Positions 35,045 through 43,782 of a stretch of 64,000 nucleotides of DNA are shown in pieces; within the stretch, counting starts at the first letter, position 1, and each line of letters starts with the position of its first letter. The notes beneath the pieces were generated by a model. That model was not told the origin of the DNA. It did not search any database and saw nothing but the letters and a program-made list of their open reading frames with translations. Origin of the DNA: Rhodoferax sp. (lineage in GTDB: Bacteria > Pseudomonadota > Gammaproteobacteria > Burkholderiales > Burkholderiaceae_C). The stretch lies in assembly GCA_018061265.1 (NCBI GenBank), contig JAGOUM010000007.1, positions 3,019-67,018 of the forward strand, written 5' to 3'. The translations under genes and the position numbers were made by a program.

Positions 35045-35295
35045 TCTTTCGCGTCTCCACCGCTTGTCGCGCAGACAGCATCAACCGGAGGCTGCGAATT
35101 GGCCCAGCGCAGAAGCGCCTCACCCCATTGACGGGCCAGCAGGGGGTCCACCTCAAAAACCGTGAAACGACTACGCTCCCGGATGCGTGTGCGCAGCAGA
35201 CTCATGCCGCCGGCGTCGTAGTCAAGCTGCTGCAGCTCAATGACCTGACCACCCAGGGGGCTGGTGAATTTCTCCAGGGGAATAACGCTGAACAT
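35041..35295 (-). CDS. Unknown 84-aa protein, first gene of the dsr-divergent operon
   Basis: A small soluble protein of unknown family: FSVIPLEKFTSPLGGQVIEL at the start and SRFTVFEVDPLLARQWGEAL towards the end. It overlaps the Cas6-like gene by four bases, so the two are translationally coupled and may form a complex. I chose ATG 35295; the frame is open to 35433 but the extra residues run through the promoter block and look non-coding. Confidence 0.7.
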   Translation of the reverse strand: MFSVIPLEKFTSPLGGQVIELQQLDYDAGGMSLLRTRIRERSRFTVFEVDPLLARQWGEALLRWANSQPPVDAVCATSGGDAKE

Positions 35296-35597
35296 AAGGC
35301 CTGATTTCGCTTTGGGGTCAACAGCATACTTGCGATCGGGTCGCAAAAAAACGCAAAAAAATGAATCTTTGCTTCGAACCGTATTTGGCGCAATCCTGCG
35401 CGCCACGTCTATAACCGACTCGGGTGGGCGCATATATACCGAATGGGTAGCCTTGCCTACTCAACGAGGGTGATAGTTAGGCAGCATCAGCGGCCCGTAA
35501 CATTCAGGTCGCTTCTGATGCTTTAGCGGCATTTCTTGTTGCTACAGCAAAACCCGTTTTTATCAACGCCCAATTAGCCCCTGACTGGAGATTCGCC
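35296..35597. promoter_or_regulatory. Divergent promoter region between the nine-gene operon and dsrA
   Basis: This 302-bp gap holds no gene. It contains the 44-bp sulfur-promoter block on the minus strand (35406-35449). It also holds a further ACCC 23 bp upstream of that block's TACCCAT and an 8-bp inverted repeat AGCATCAG (35483-35490)/CTGATGCT (35515-35522). A GGAG ribosome site lies just before the dsrA ATG. I could not assign a dsrA promoter with confidence. Confidence 0.6.
35406..35449 (-). promoter_or_regulatory. Shared sulfur-promoter block, dsr-divergent operon
   Basis: Read on the minus strand: TACCCAT, ACCCG 23 bp further on, then TCGGTTATAGACG. About 31 of 44 positions equal the soeA block with no gap. 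The block ends 110 bp before the 84-aa gene. A third ACCC (35468-35471) lies 23 bp upstream of TACCCAT, giving three ACCC at two-helical-turn spacing. Confidence 0.7.
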
Positions 35598-36878
35598 ATG
35601 AGCAAACAACCCCATGACACCCCAATGCTCGATCAGCTCGAAAGCGGTCCATGGCCGAGTTTCGTGACTGGCCTCAAGCGCCTAGCCAAAGACAACGACT
35701 ACATGACTGACCTGATGGGTCAGCTGGAACACTCGTACAAAACCCGCAAGGGCTATTGGAAGGGTGGCACCGTGGGCGTGTTTGGCTACGGCGGCGGTGT
35801 GATTCCGCGTTTTTCCGAAGTTGCAGAAATGTTCCCTGCTTCCAAAGAGTTCCACACCCTGCGTATTCAGCCGCCGGCCGGCATGCACTACGACACCAAC
35901 GTGCTGCGCAAGATGTGTGACATCTGGGAGAAACATGGCTCGGGCCTGATCGCTTTCCACGGCCAGTCGGGCGACATCATGTTCCAGGGTGCCAGCACTG
36001 CCAACGTGCAAGGTGCCTTTGATGAATTGAACGAACTCGGCTTTGACCTCGGTGGTGCCGGCCCGGCTGTGCGGACCTCGATGTCTTGCGTGGGCGCAGC
36101 ACGCTGCGAACAGTCCTGCTATGACGAAGCGCGTGCACATCGCGAAGTGGTCAACACCTTCCTGGACGACATGCATCGCCCGGCACTGCCGTACAAGTTC
36201 AAGTTCAAGTTCTCGGGCTGCCCGAACGACTGCATGAACTCGATCCAACGTGCCGACATGGCCGTCATCGGCACCTGGCGCGACAATATCCGCACCGACG
36301 AAGGAATGGCCAAAAAGTGGTTCGCCAAACACGGCATGAACGAGCTGGTGAACGACGTGGTCAGCCGCTGCCCGACCAAGGCCATCATGCTCAAGGAAAT
36401 CAAGGACGTTGGTACCGGCGCCAAGATCTCCAGCGTCGCCGTGAACGATACCCAGGCACTGGAAATTGACAACGGCAACTGTGTGCGTTGCATGCACTGC
36501 ATCAACGTCATGACTGGTGCCTTGCAAATCGGCACTGACAAGGGTGTGACCGTATTGATGGGTGGCAAGCGTACCCTGAAGATCGGCGACCTGATGGGCA
36601 CCGTGGTGATTCCGTTCATGAAGATGGAAACAGACGAGGATTACGAAGCCCTGGTGGAGCATGCCCAGAAGTCCATCGACTTTTTCGCCGAAAACGCACT
36701 GGAACACGAGCGCACCGGCGAGATGATCGAGCGCATTGGCCTGATCAACTTCCTGGAAGGCATTGGTGTCGAAATTGATCCGAACATGGTTTCCACGCCA
36801 CGTACCAACCCTTACGTCCGCACCGACGGTTGGGACGACGAAGTCGCCAAGATCAACGCACGCAAAGCAGCGGCATAA
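35598..36878 (+). CDS. dsrA: Dissimilatory sulfite reductase alpha subunit DsrA (oxidative type)
   Basis: A 426-aa siroheme and [4Fe-4S] subunit of the cytoplasmic DsrAB complex, here acting in reverse to oxidise sulfane sulfur bound to DsrC into sulfite. Siroheme-cluster ligands are C164-x5-C170 and C208-x3-C212 (SGCPNDC). The inserted ferredoxin domain has C295, C298 and C301, plus C258. Length equals other oxidative DsrA proteins. GGAG precedes ATG 35598. First gene of dsrABEFHCMKLJOPNR; dsrL and dsrEFH in the operon mark the oxidative version. Confidence 0.97.
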   Translation: MSKQPHDTPMLDQLESGPWPSFVTGLKRLAKDNDYMTDLMGQLEHSYKTRKGYWKGGTVGVFGYGGGVIPRFSEVAEMFPASKEFHTLRIQPPAGMHYDTNVLRKMCDIWEKHGSGLIAFHGQSGDIMFQGASTANVQGAFDELNELGFDLGGAGPAVRTSMSCVGAARCEQSCYDEARAHREVVNTFLDDMHRPALPYKFKFKFSGCPNDCMNSIQRADMAVIGTWRDNIRTDEGMAKKWFAKHGMNELVNDVVSRCPTKAIMLKEIKDVGTGAKISSVAVNDTQALEIDNGNCVRCMHCINVMTGALQIGTDKGVTVLMGGKRTLKIGDLMGTVVIPFMKMETDEDYEALVEHAQKSIDFFAENALEHERTGEMIERIGLINFLEGIGVEIDPNMVSTPRTNPYVRTDGWDDEVAKINARKAAA

Positions 36879-36908
36879 AACCCAAGAACTTGTTAAAGGA
36901 AGACAAAA

Positions 36909-37979
36909 ATGGCAACCTTGCGTACACCCATTGAAAGTGGCGTGCCAGATAACAAACAGTATCTGCACCCGCTGATGGTCAAAAACTACGGCAACTGGAA
37001 GTACCACGATCGGCCACGTCCGGGCGTGCTGCACCACGTGGCGCATTCGGGCGATGAGATCTGGACCGTGCGTGCGGGCACGCAACGTCAGATGGATTTG
37101 TTCACCATTCGCAAGCTGTGCGACATCGCCGACAACTTTGCCGACGGTCATGTGCGATTCACGATTCGCAGCAATATTGAATACATGGTGTCAGATCAGA
37201 CCAAAGTTGCCCCCCTGATTGACGCCCTGACCAACAATGGTTTCCCGGTGGGTGGCACTGGCAACTCGGTGTCAGCGATTGCCCACACCCAGGGCTGGCT
37301 GCATTGCGACATTCCAGGCACCGACGCCTCTGGCGCAGTCAAGGCGCTGATGGATGAGCTGGTGGTCGAGTTTGTCAAGGAAGAGATGCCCAACCGCGTC
37401 CACCTGTCCACCTCTTGCTGCGAAATCAATTGCGGTGGTCAGGCAGACATCGCCATCGTGGTGCAGCATACCAAACCACCCAAGATCAACCACGATCTGG
37501 TTGCCAACATGTGTGAACGCCCCACTGTGGTGGCGCGCTGCCCGGTGGCTGCCATTCGCCCGGCCATGGTCAACGGCAAGCCCTCGCTCGAAATTGATGA
37601 GTCCAAATGTATGTGCTGCGGCGCATGCTACCCACCCTGCCCCCCGATGCAAATCAATGACCCCGATCACAGCAAGCTGGCGATCTGGGTGGGCGGCAAG
37701 AACTCGAACGCCCGTGGCAAACCGACCTTCATGAAGATGGTGGCATCGGGTCTGCCCAACAATCCACCGCGCTGGCCTGAAGTGTCGGCCATGGTGAAGA
37801 AGATTCTCTACACCTACAAGGAAGATGCTCGCTCTTGGGAGCGCGTGTCGGACTGGATCGAGCGTATTGGCTGGCCACAGTTCTTCGAGAAGTGCGACTT
37901 GCCCTTCACCAAGTACCTGATTGACGATTGGCGTGGTTCGCGTTCGAGCTTGAATGCCTCGACCCACATCCGCTTCTGA
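36909..37979 (+). CDS. dsrB: Dissimilatory sulfite reductase beta subunit DsrB
   Basis: A 356-aa partner of DsrA. The active-site motif is STSCCEINCGG (C170, C171, C175) with C133 upstream, and the ferredoxin domain carries KCMCCGACYPPC. The catalytic siroheme is bound mainly by DsrB in the A2B2 complex, near where DsrC's arm inserts. A GGAAG ribosome site precedes the ATG. It follows dsrA by 30 bp. Confidence 0.97.
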   Translation: MATLRTPIESGVPDNKQYLHPLMVKNYGNWKYHDRPRPGVLHHVAHSGDEIWTVRAGTQRQMDLFTIRKLCDIADNFADGHVRFTIRSNIEYMVSDQTKVAPLIDALTNNGFPVGGTGNSVSAIAHTQGWLHCDIPGTDASGAVKALMDELVVEFVKEEMPNRVHLSTSCCEINCGGQADIAIVVQHTKPPKINHDLVANMCERPTVVARCPVAAIRPAMVNGKPSLEIDESKCMCCGACYPPCPPMQINDPDHSKLAIWVGGKNSNARGKPTFMKMVASGLPNNPPRWPEVSAMVKKILYTYKEDARSWERVSDWIERIGWPQFFEKCDLPFTKYLIDDWRGSRSSLNASTHIRF

Positions 37980-38002
37980 CCTAAAACGGAAATCGCTTCA
38001 CC

Positions 38003-38362
38003 ATGAAATTTGGCTTACTTGTCAGTGAAGGCCCTTACACGCATCAGGCATCTGATAGCGCCTACCAGTTTGTGGCGGCCGCTATCGCCAAAGGGCACGA
38101 AATCCAGCGTATCTTCTTCTACCACGATGGTGTCAATAACGCGACCAAGCTGACCGATCCACCTCAGGACGACCGACACATTGTGAACCGTTGGTCAGCC
38201 CTGGCTGCGGATCACAAGGTGGATCTGGTGGTTTGTGTGGCAGCAGCTTTGCGTCGCGGCATCCGTGACGAAAATCTGGCGCCTGGTTTTCGAATCTCCG
38301 GGCTCGGGCAACTTGTCGACAGTGGCATCAAGGCCGATCGACTGGTCACCTTTGGTGATTAA
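38003..38362 (+). CDS. dsrE: DsrE sulfur relay subunit
   Basis: A 119-aa DsrE-family protein of the DsrE2F2H2 hexamer, which passes persulfide sulfur to DsrC. The active cysteine is C78 in DLVVCVAAALRRGI, the same position as in Allochromatium vinosum DsrE. Starts MKFGLLVSEGPYTHQAS, standard for the family. dsrEFH marks sulfur oxidisers. Confidence 0.95.
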   Translation: MKFGLLVSEGPYTHQASDSAYQFVAAAIAKGHEIQRIFFYHDGVNNATKLTDPPQDDRHIVNRWSALAADHKVDLVVCVAAALRRGIRDENLAPGFRISGLGQLVDSGIKADRLVTFGD

Positions 38363-38380
38363 CGCTTAAAGAGACAGCAA

Positions 38381-38776
38381 ATGAGTGAACAGCAAGCAAC
38401 CCCCGCAAGCGGTCCCAAAGTGAAGAAGTTCATGTTTGTCAACCGCAAGGCACCCTACGGAACCATTTACGCGCTCGAGAGCCTGGAAGTGGTGCTGATT
38501 ACCGCAACCTTTGACCAAGATGTGAGCCTGGTGTTTATTGACGACGGCGTTTATGAATTGCTTAAGGGTCAGGAAACCAAGGGCATCGGCATCAAGAACC
38601 ACTCCAAGACCTACCGTGCGCTGGATGGCTATGACGTTGAAAAACTGTATGTTGACCGAGCATCACTTGAGCAGCGTGGTCTGACCGAGAAAGATCTTCT
38701 GGTTCCGGTGGAAGTGCTGGACACTGAGGAAATGGGGCAACTCATGGCCGAGCAGGACGTGATCCTGAGCTTTTGA
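38381..38776 (+). CDS. dsrF: DsrF sulfur relay subunit
   Basis: A 131-aa subunit of DsrEFH with the same fold as DsrE (KKFMFVNRKAPYGTIYALESLEV, then VSLVFIDDGVYELLKGQ). It has no cysteine at the DsrE active position, as expected; DsrF is structural. It follows dsrE by 18 bp. Confidence 0.94.
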   Translation: MSEQQATPASGPKVKKFMFVNRKAPYGTIYALESLEVVLITATFDQDVSLVFIDDGVYELLKGQETKGIGIKNHSKTYRALDGYDVEKLYVDRASLEQRGLTEKDLLVPVEVLDTEEMGQLMAEQDVILSF

Positions 38777-38805
38777 CCCGCACCCCAAGGAATAGGACCC
38801 ACCCC

Positions 38806-39105
38806 ATGTTGCATATTGTTAACAAATCACCGTTTCAGTCCACCAGCTTGCAGACTTGCCTGCGCATGGCCAAGCCAGGCAGCGCCGTTCTGCTGATTGA
38901 AGACGGCATATTTGCAGCCACTACAGGCACCAGCGTGGAAGCCATGGTGCGCCAGGCTGCTGGTGCCATCAAGTTTTACGCCCTGCAGCCAGATGTCGAC
39001 GCCCGCGGCGCTACCGGTAAGGTGATGGACGGCATTACCCTGGTCGATTACAGTGGCTTTGTTGATCTGACGCTGGAATACAGCACTTCGCATTCCTGGC
39101 TCTGA
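38806..39105 (+). CDS. dsrH: DsrH sulfur relay subunit
   Basis: A 99-aa subunit of DsrEFH (TusB fold). MLHIVNKSPFQSTSLQTCL is characteristic, with C18 near the position of the conserved DsrH cysteine; SAVLLIEDGIFAA and YSGFVDLTLEYSTSHSW follow. I chose ATG 38806, which gives the family N-terminus; the upstream ATG adds eleven residues with no family match. Confidence 0.94.
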   Translation: MLHIVNKSPFQSTSLQTCLRMAKPGSAVLLIEDGIFAATTGTSVEAMVRQAAGAIKFYALQPDVDARGATGKVMDGITLVDYSGFVDLTLEYSTSHSWL

Positions 39106-39143
39106 TCAGCGCCTTCTATTTTTTAACTTTCTGGAGAATACAC

Positions 39144-39476
39144 ATGAGCTTTGAAATCAACGGCAAAACCTACGAAACCGACGAAGAGGGCTATTTGCTC
39201 AACTTGGCCGAGTGGACAACCGATGCCGCCGGTCACCTGGCCGAAGAAGAAAAAGTTGTTCTGACCGACAACCATTGGGAAGTGATCAACTTTCTGCGTG
39301 AATACTACAACGAGTACCAGATCGCTCCGGCCGTTCGCGTGCTGACCAAAGCGATTGGCAAGCAGTTTGGTGAAGAAAAAGGCAACAGCAAATACCTGTA
39401 TGACCTTTTCCCATACGGCCCGGCCAAACAGGCTTGCAAGATTGCTGGTTTGCCCAAACCCACTGGTTGTATCTAA
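39144..39476 (+). CDS. dsrC: DsrC sulfur carrier
   Basis: A 110-aa canonical DsrC. The C-terminal arm KQACKIAGLPKPTGCI holds both redox cysteines, C98 and C109, that carry sulfur to DsrAB as a trisulfide-type substrate. It is the only DsrC-fold protein of three in this window with the cysteines. A TGGAGA ribosome site precedes the ATG. It sits between dsrH and dsrM as in A. vinosum. Confidence 0.97.
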   Translation: MSFEINGKTYETDEEGYLLNLAEWTTDAAGHLAEEEKVVLTDNHWEVINFLREYYNEYQIAPAVRVLTKAIGKQFGEEKGNSKYLYDLFPYGPAKQACKIAGLPKPTGCI

Positions 39477-39533
39477 GCGCTGCAGCGCCGCTATGACTTC
39501 CCAATCAAACGCTGATTAACCGCTGGTCTGACC

Positions 39534-40268
39534 ATGTCGATGTTGTCGATTTTCTATGCTGTGCTTTTTAATGTGGCGGCGATTGTCCTGTTTGCCGGAT
39601 TGGCTAACCGGATTCGCCGTTATGCCGCCAGCCCGGCACCCTTGAAAATCGCCACCACACCCGCACCGATCACCCAGAGCGGGGTTTACTGGCGCCTGGT
39701 TCGGGAAGTTGTCTATTTCGAGAGCCTGTTTAAGTCCAGCAAATGGACCTGGATTTTTGGTTGGACATTCCACTTCACGCTGTTCCTGGTCACGCTGCGG
39801 CATTTGCGCTATTTTCAGGAGCCAGTCTGGCTTCCCATAGCGATGATTCAGCCGTTTGGCACCTACGGGGGTTTCGTCATGGTGGCCGCGCTGGGTGGAT
39901 TGTGGGGCAGGCGGTGGCTGGTTGACCGGGTTCGGTATATCTCTACGCCATCTGACCATCTGCATCTGGCACTTTTGATGTTAATTGGCATCTCCGGCTT
40001 GACGATGCGATTCGTCTCGCACACTGACATTGTTGCAGTCAAGGCCTTTATGCTTGGCCTGATGCGTTTTGACTGGCAGCCACTACCTGCTGATCCGATT
40101 TTGTTGGTTCACCTCGGTCTGGTGGCCATTTTGATGATTATTTTCCCGCTGAGCAAACTGTTGCACGCGCCTGGCCTGTTTTTCAGTCCGACGCGGAACC
40201 AGACAGACAACGCCCGGGAGGTCCGCCATGTGTCGGCCTGGGCTGCAGCGCTCGACAAACGTCCCTGA
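39534..40268 (+). CDS. dsrM: DsrM, membrane cytochrome b subunit
   Basis: A 244-aa inner-membrane protein with about six helices, of the NarI-like haem b family. Histidines in the helices (WTFHFTLFLVTLRHLR, HLHLALLMLIG, LLVHLGLVAI) are candidate haem ligands. It is part of DsrMKJOP, which links DsrC oxidation state to the quinone pool and periplasm. It starts 14 bp before dsrK. Confidence 0.93.
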   Translation: MSMLSIFYAVLFNVAAIVLFAGLANRIRRYAASPAPLKIATTPAPITQSGVYWRLVREVVYFESLFKSSKWTWIFGWTFHFTLFLVTLRHLRYFQEPVWLPIAMIQPFGTYGGFVMVAALGGLWGRRWLVDRVRYISTPSDHLHLALLMLIGISGLTMRFVSHTDIVAVKAFMLGLMRFDWQPLPADPILLVHLGLVAILMIIFPLSKLLHAPGLFFSPTRNQTDNAREVRHVSAWAAALDKRP

Positions 40269-40282
40269 GAACCTGCACGACC

Positions 40283-41776
40283 ATGGCTACCGCTGCATTT
40301 GAAACGCCCAAGCTCAAGAGTTATCCTGTCATCCCGCTGGTTCAAGCCGGCGCGATGTCGCATCTCAAACCTTTCATCGCGCCAGGCCCGATTCAAAAGC
40401 CACTGAATTTTCCTGAGCAATTGGTGGACGATTGGCAGGCCAAGGCCATTGCCAAGATGGGTGAGCTGCTTGGCAAGTACCGCTCTTTGCAGGTCTACAT
40501 GGACGCCTGTGTGCATTGCGGTGCATGCTCGGACAAGTGCCATTATTTTTTGGGCACCGGCGATCCGAAAAACATGCCGGTCGCGCGTCAGGATCTGATG
40601 CGCAAGGTCTACCGGCGCTATTTCACGGTTGCTGGAAAGTACTTTCCCAAGCTGGTTGGAGCGGTTGACCTCACCCGTGAAGTACTTGACGAGTGGTTTA
40701 GCTATTACCACCAATGCTCGGAGTGTCGTCGCTGCTCGGTGTTTTGCCCCTACGGTATCGACACCGCCGAAGTGACTATGGCCGCCCGGGAAATCATGGA
40801 CTCGATTGGCATGGGGCAAAAGTACGCCAACGAGATCATTGGCAAAGTCCACCGCATTGGCAATAACCTGGGCATCCCTGGCCCGGCATTGATCAACACG
40901 CTGGAAGGGCTTGAAGAAGACACCAAGGACGATACAGGTTTTGACATCAAGTTCCCGCTCGATGTCAAGGGTGCCGAGGTGCTTTTGATCACACCGTCGG
41001 CGGATTTCTTTTCTGAGCCGCATGTCGAAAGTTTGATTGGCTACGCCAAGGTGTTTCATGCCGCCGGCATTAGCTGGACCTTGAGTTCACACGCCTCTGA
41101 GGCCGGCAACTTTGGCATGTTCATAGGGAACTATGAGCAAATGCGTAATATCTCCATGCGGGTACGTGAGGCGGCACTGGAATTGGGAGTCAAGCGGATT
41201 GTGGTTGGAGAGTGTGGCCATGCCTGGCGGGTCGCCTACAGCTTCTGGAACACGCTGATTGGCCCGTTTGATTTTCTGGATCAGCGTTACCCGGTCCCGC
41301 AGCATATTTGCGAGGTGACGGACGACCTGATTCAGCGGGGCGCATTAACGTTCGACAAAGAAGCCAACGACAACCGAATCATCACCTTCCACGACTCTTG
41401 CAATGTCGCCCGTGCGTCCCGAATGGGCAGCATGCCGGGTGGACAGTTTGTGATTCCGCGTCGCATCATCACGTCGGTTGCCAACAATTTCCATGACATG
41501 GCACCCGAGACGATCCACGAAAGTACATTTTGCTGTGGAGGTGGCGGTGGACTGCTGACCGATGACTTGATGGAGCTACGCGTCAAGGGGGCACTGCCAA
41601 GAATGGAGGCACTCAAGCATGTGGTAGATGATCACGGCGTCAATTTTATGGCGACGATCTGCGCCATCTGCAAGGCCCAGTTCACCAAGGTTTTGCCCTA
41701 CTATGGCTTCAATATGAGCATGGTGGGCGGCGTTCATCAGTTGGTCAGCAAGGCAATTCGCCTGGGTGACAAGTAA
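40283..41776 (+). CDS. dsrK: DsrK, HdrD-like iron-sulfur subunit
   Basis: A 497-aa cytoplasmic subunit of DsrMKJOP. Two [4Fe-4S] ferredoxin motifs (CVHCGACSDKC and CSECRRCSVFCPYG) are followed by CCG-type domains with HDSCNVARAS and TFCCGGGGGL plus ATICAICKAQF, which bind the catalytic cluster acting on the DsrC disulfide or trisulfide. Directly follows dsrM. Confidence 0.95.
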   Translation: MATAAFETPKLKSYPVIPLVQAGAMSHLKPFIAPGPIQKPLNFPEQLVDDWQAKAIAKMGELLGKYRSLQVYMDACVHCGACSDKCHYFLGTGDPKNMPVARQDLMRKVYRRYFTVAGKYFPKLVGAVDLTREVLDEWFSYYHQCSECRRCSVFCPYGIDTAEVTMAAREIMDSIGMGQKYANEIIGKVHRIGNNLGIPGPALINTLEGLEEDTKDDTGFDIKFPLDVKGAEVLLITPSADFFSEPHVESLIGYAKVFHAAGISWTLSSHASEAGNFGMFIGNYEQMRNISMRVREAALELGVKRIVVGECGHAWRVAYSFWNTLIGPFDFLDQRYPVPQHICEVTDDLIQRGALTFDKEANDNRIITFHDSCNVARASRMGSMPGGQFVIPRRIITSVANNFHDMAPETIHESTFCCGGGGGLLTDDLMELRVKGALPRMEALKHVVDDHGVNFMATICAICKAQFTKVLPYYGFNMSMVGGVHQLVSKAIRLGDK

Positions 41777-41819
41777 TTCGTCCTTTAGGCAGTCCGTATA
41801 AATTTCAGGAGATTTCGAC

Positions 41820-43778
41820 ATGTCAGCAACCACAGAAGCCCCTGCCGTTCAGGCACTGAACTTTCGCCGTTTCAAAGACGGCGACAGCAAGGTAAAGTCC
41901 CTGCAAAAAGACATTTTTGATGCGGGACACTCTCACAAGTGCCCGACTTACATCCAGAGCACACCGCCTTGCCAGGGCAGTTGCCCTGCGGGCGAGGACA
42001 TCCGGGGTTACTTGAATATTGTTCGCGGTGTTGAGAAACCCCCAACTGGCATGAAATGGCAAGAATATGCCTTTCGCCGCCTGACTGAAGCCAATCCATT
42101 TCCGTCGGTCATGGGTCGGGTTTGCCCGGCACCCTGCGAGTCAGGGTGCAACCGGAATCAACTCGAGGATTTTGTTGGTATCAACAGCGTTGAACACTTT
42201 TTGGGCGACTACGCCGTACACAACAAATTGGCATTCAATAAACCATCCAACCAGACTGGCAAGTCGGTTGCTGTGATTGGTGGTGGTCCCGCCGGGCTCT
42301 CGGCAGCCTATCAATTGGCCTTGAAGGGCCATTCAGTGACCTTGTTTGATGAACGGGCTGAGCTCGGCGGCATGATGCGCTACGGCATTCCCGGGTTCCG
42401 TACACCGCGTGACGTGCTGGATGCCGAAATTCAACGTATTCTGGATCTGGGTGTCACGGCAAGACTTAACTGCCGTATCGGCACTGACATCACGATGGCC
42501 CAGATCCGGGCTGATTTTGATGCGGTGTTCTTGGGCTTGGGAGCCCAAGCTGGTCGCGCGTTACCGGTTGAAGGCTCTGACGCACCGAATGTGGTCACCG
42601 CGACGGCATTCCTGAAAGCCTTTAACGACGGCCGCCTGCGTCATGTCGGCAAACGCGTGGTGGTGGTGGGTGGTGGTGATACTTCCATTGACGTGGCGAC
42701 TGTGGCACGTCGGCTCGGCCACATTGACAAGATTCACGAGTCTGATCGCCCTGAAAACGTGATTGGCGGAAACATGGCCCATGATGTCGCTGAAGCTTCT
42801 GTCCGTCAGGGTGCGGAGGTGACATTGACGTCCATCTTCGCGGTTGAGAAGATGCAGGCCAGTCGCCATGAAGTGGAGCATGCCCAGTCGGAAGGCATCA
42901 CCATCCGCGGCGGTATGGCACCCATTGGTGTTGTGCGTGATGCTTCGGGTCGGGCCACGGCGTTGCGCGTCATTCAGTGTGAAGCCAAACTGATCAATGG
43001 ACGCCTGGACATCAAGAACATCGCCGGTACCGAGGAGGACATTGAAGCGGATCTGATCGTTTCTGCGATTGGCCAGGCCGTGGACTTTTCCGGGTTGGAG
43101 GAATTCAACAATGGCAAGGGTGCTATCAACAGTGATAAGAATTATCAGGTGCAGGGTCAGCCAGGTGTATTTGTGGGTGGTGACGTTATCCGTCCTCACT
43201 TGCTGACCACCGCCATCGGGCATGGTGCAATCGCTGCGGATGGTATTGACAGATTTCTGCAAAACGAAGCACTTGAAAAGCGGCCAAAAATTGATGTCCA
43301 TGCCTTCGATCTCAAGCGAAAGATGTTGGAAAAAGGTTACACGTTTGCTGAAGCGCCTGAACCCATGCGTGGTACCTGTAACAGCAATGTAGCGATTCAC
43401 AATTTTGATGACCGGTCCGACCGTTACGTCATTTCGCACAAGGAACTATTCCTTGGCCATTTTTCATATACCGCTCGAAATCGTCGAGGCATCACCTCTT
43501 TGACAGCCGCCGAGGCCCTGAACAATTTCCAGGAACGTCTGCAGCCCCTGCTTGAAGCACAGGCAATGGCGGAGGCCAAGCGCTGCATGAGTTGTGGTCA
43601 GTGTTTTGAGTGCGACAACTGCGTGGTGTATTGCCCGCAGGTTGCTGTTTTCAAGGTGCCCAAGGCCAAAGCGACCACCGGGCGTTATGTGGACACCAAC
43701 TACAACAAATGTATTGGTTGCCACATCTGTGCAGATGTCTGCCCCACTGGTTACATCCAGATGGGCCTGGGGGACTGA
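41820..43778 (+). CDS. dsrL: DsrL, NAD(P)H:acceptor oxidoreductase partner of DsrAB
   Basis: A 652-aa flavoprotein like the small subunit of glutamate synthase. It has an N-terminal Fe-S region (KCPTYIQSTPPCQGSCPAG, then CPAPCESGCNR), FAD-binding GGGPAGLSAAYQLALKG, NAD-binding VVVVGGGDTSIDVA, and a C-terminal double ferredoxin domain (CMSCGQCFECDNCVVYCP and CIGCHICADVCP). DsrL takes electrons from DsrAB in oxidisers and is essential in A. vinosum. Its presence supports the oxidative direction. Confidence 0.96.
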   Translation: MSATTEAPAVQALNFRRFKDGDSKVKSLQKDIFDAGHSHKCPTYIQSTPPCQGSCPAGEDIRGYLNIVRGVEKPPTGMKWQEYAFRRLTEANPFPSVMGRVCPAPCESGCNRNQLEDFVGINSVEHFLGDYAVHNKLAFNKPSNQTGKSVAVIGGGPAGLSAAYQLALKGHSVTLFDERAELGGMMRYGIPGFRTPRDVLDAEIQRILDLGVTARLNCRIGTDITMAQIRADFDAVFLGLGAQAGRALPVEGSDAPNVVTATAFLKAFNDGRLRHVGKRVVVVGGGDTSIDVATVARRLGHIDKIHESDRPENVIGGNMAHDVAEASVRQGAEVTLTSIFAVEKMQASRHEVEHAQSEGITIRGGMAPIGVVRDASGRATALRVIQCEAKLINGRLDIKNIAGTEEDIEADLIVSAIGQAVDFSGLEEFNNGKGAINSDKNYQVQGQPGVFVGGDVIRPHLLTTAIGHGAIAADGIDRFLQNEALEKRPKIDVHAFDLKRKMLEKGYTFAEAPEPMRGTCNSNVAIHNFDDRSDRYVISHKELFLGHFSYTARNRRGITSLTAAEALNNFQERLQPLLEAQAMAEAKRCMSCGQCFECDNCVVYCPQVAVFKVPKAKATTGRYVDTNYNKCIGCHICADVCPTGYIQMGLGD

Positions 43779-43782
43779 GCTA

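Noticed and set aside
35296..35433. N-terminal extension of the 84-aa gene to 130 aa
   Set aside because: The extra codons cross part of the promoter block; the internal ATG at 35295 gives a compact protein.
35483..35522. 8-bp inverted repeat before dsrA as a defined operator
   Set aside because: Arms are short with a 24-base gap and no second example in the window; kept only as a remark in the intergenic entry.
35682..37151. Long open frame antisense to dsrA/dsrB
   Set aside because: A shadow of codon bias in dsrAB; no motif. The same holds for long antisense frames opposite soeA (52099-53802), tkt (62392-63870) and the multicopper oxidase (27048-28076).
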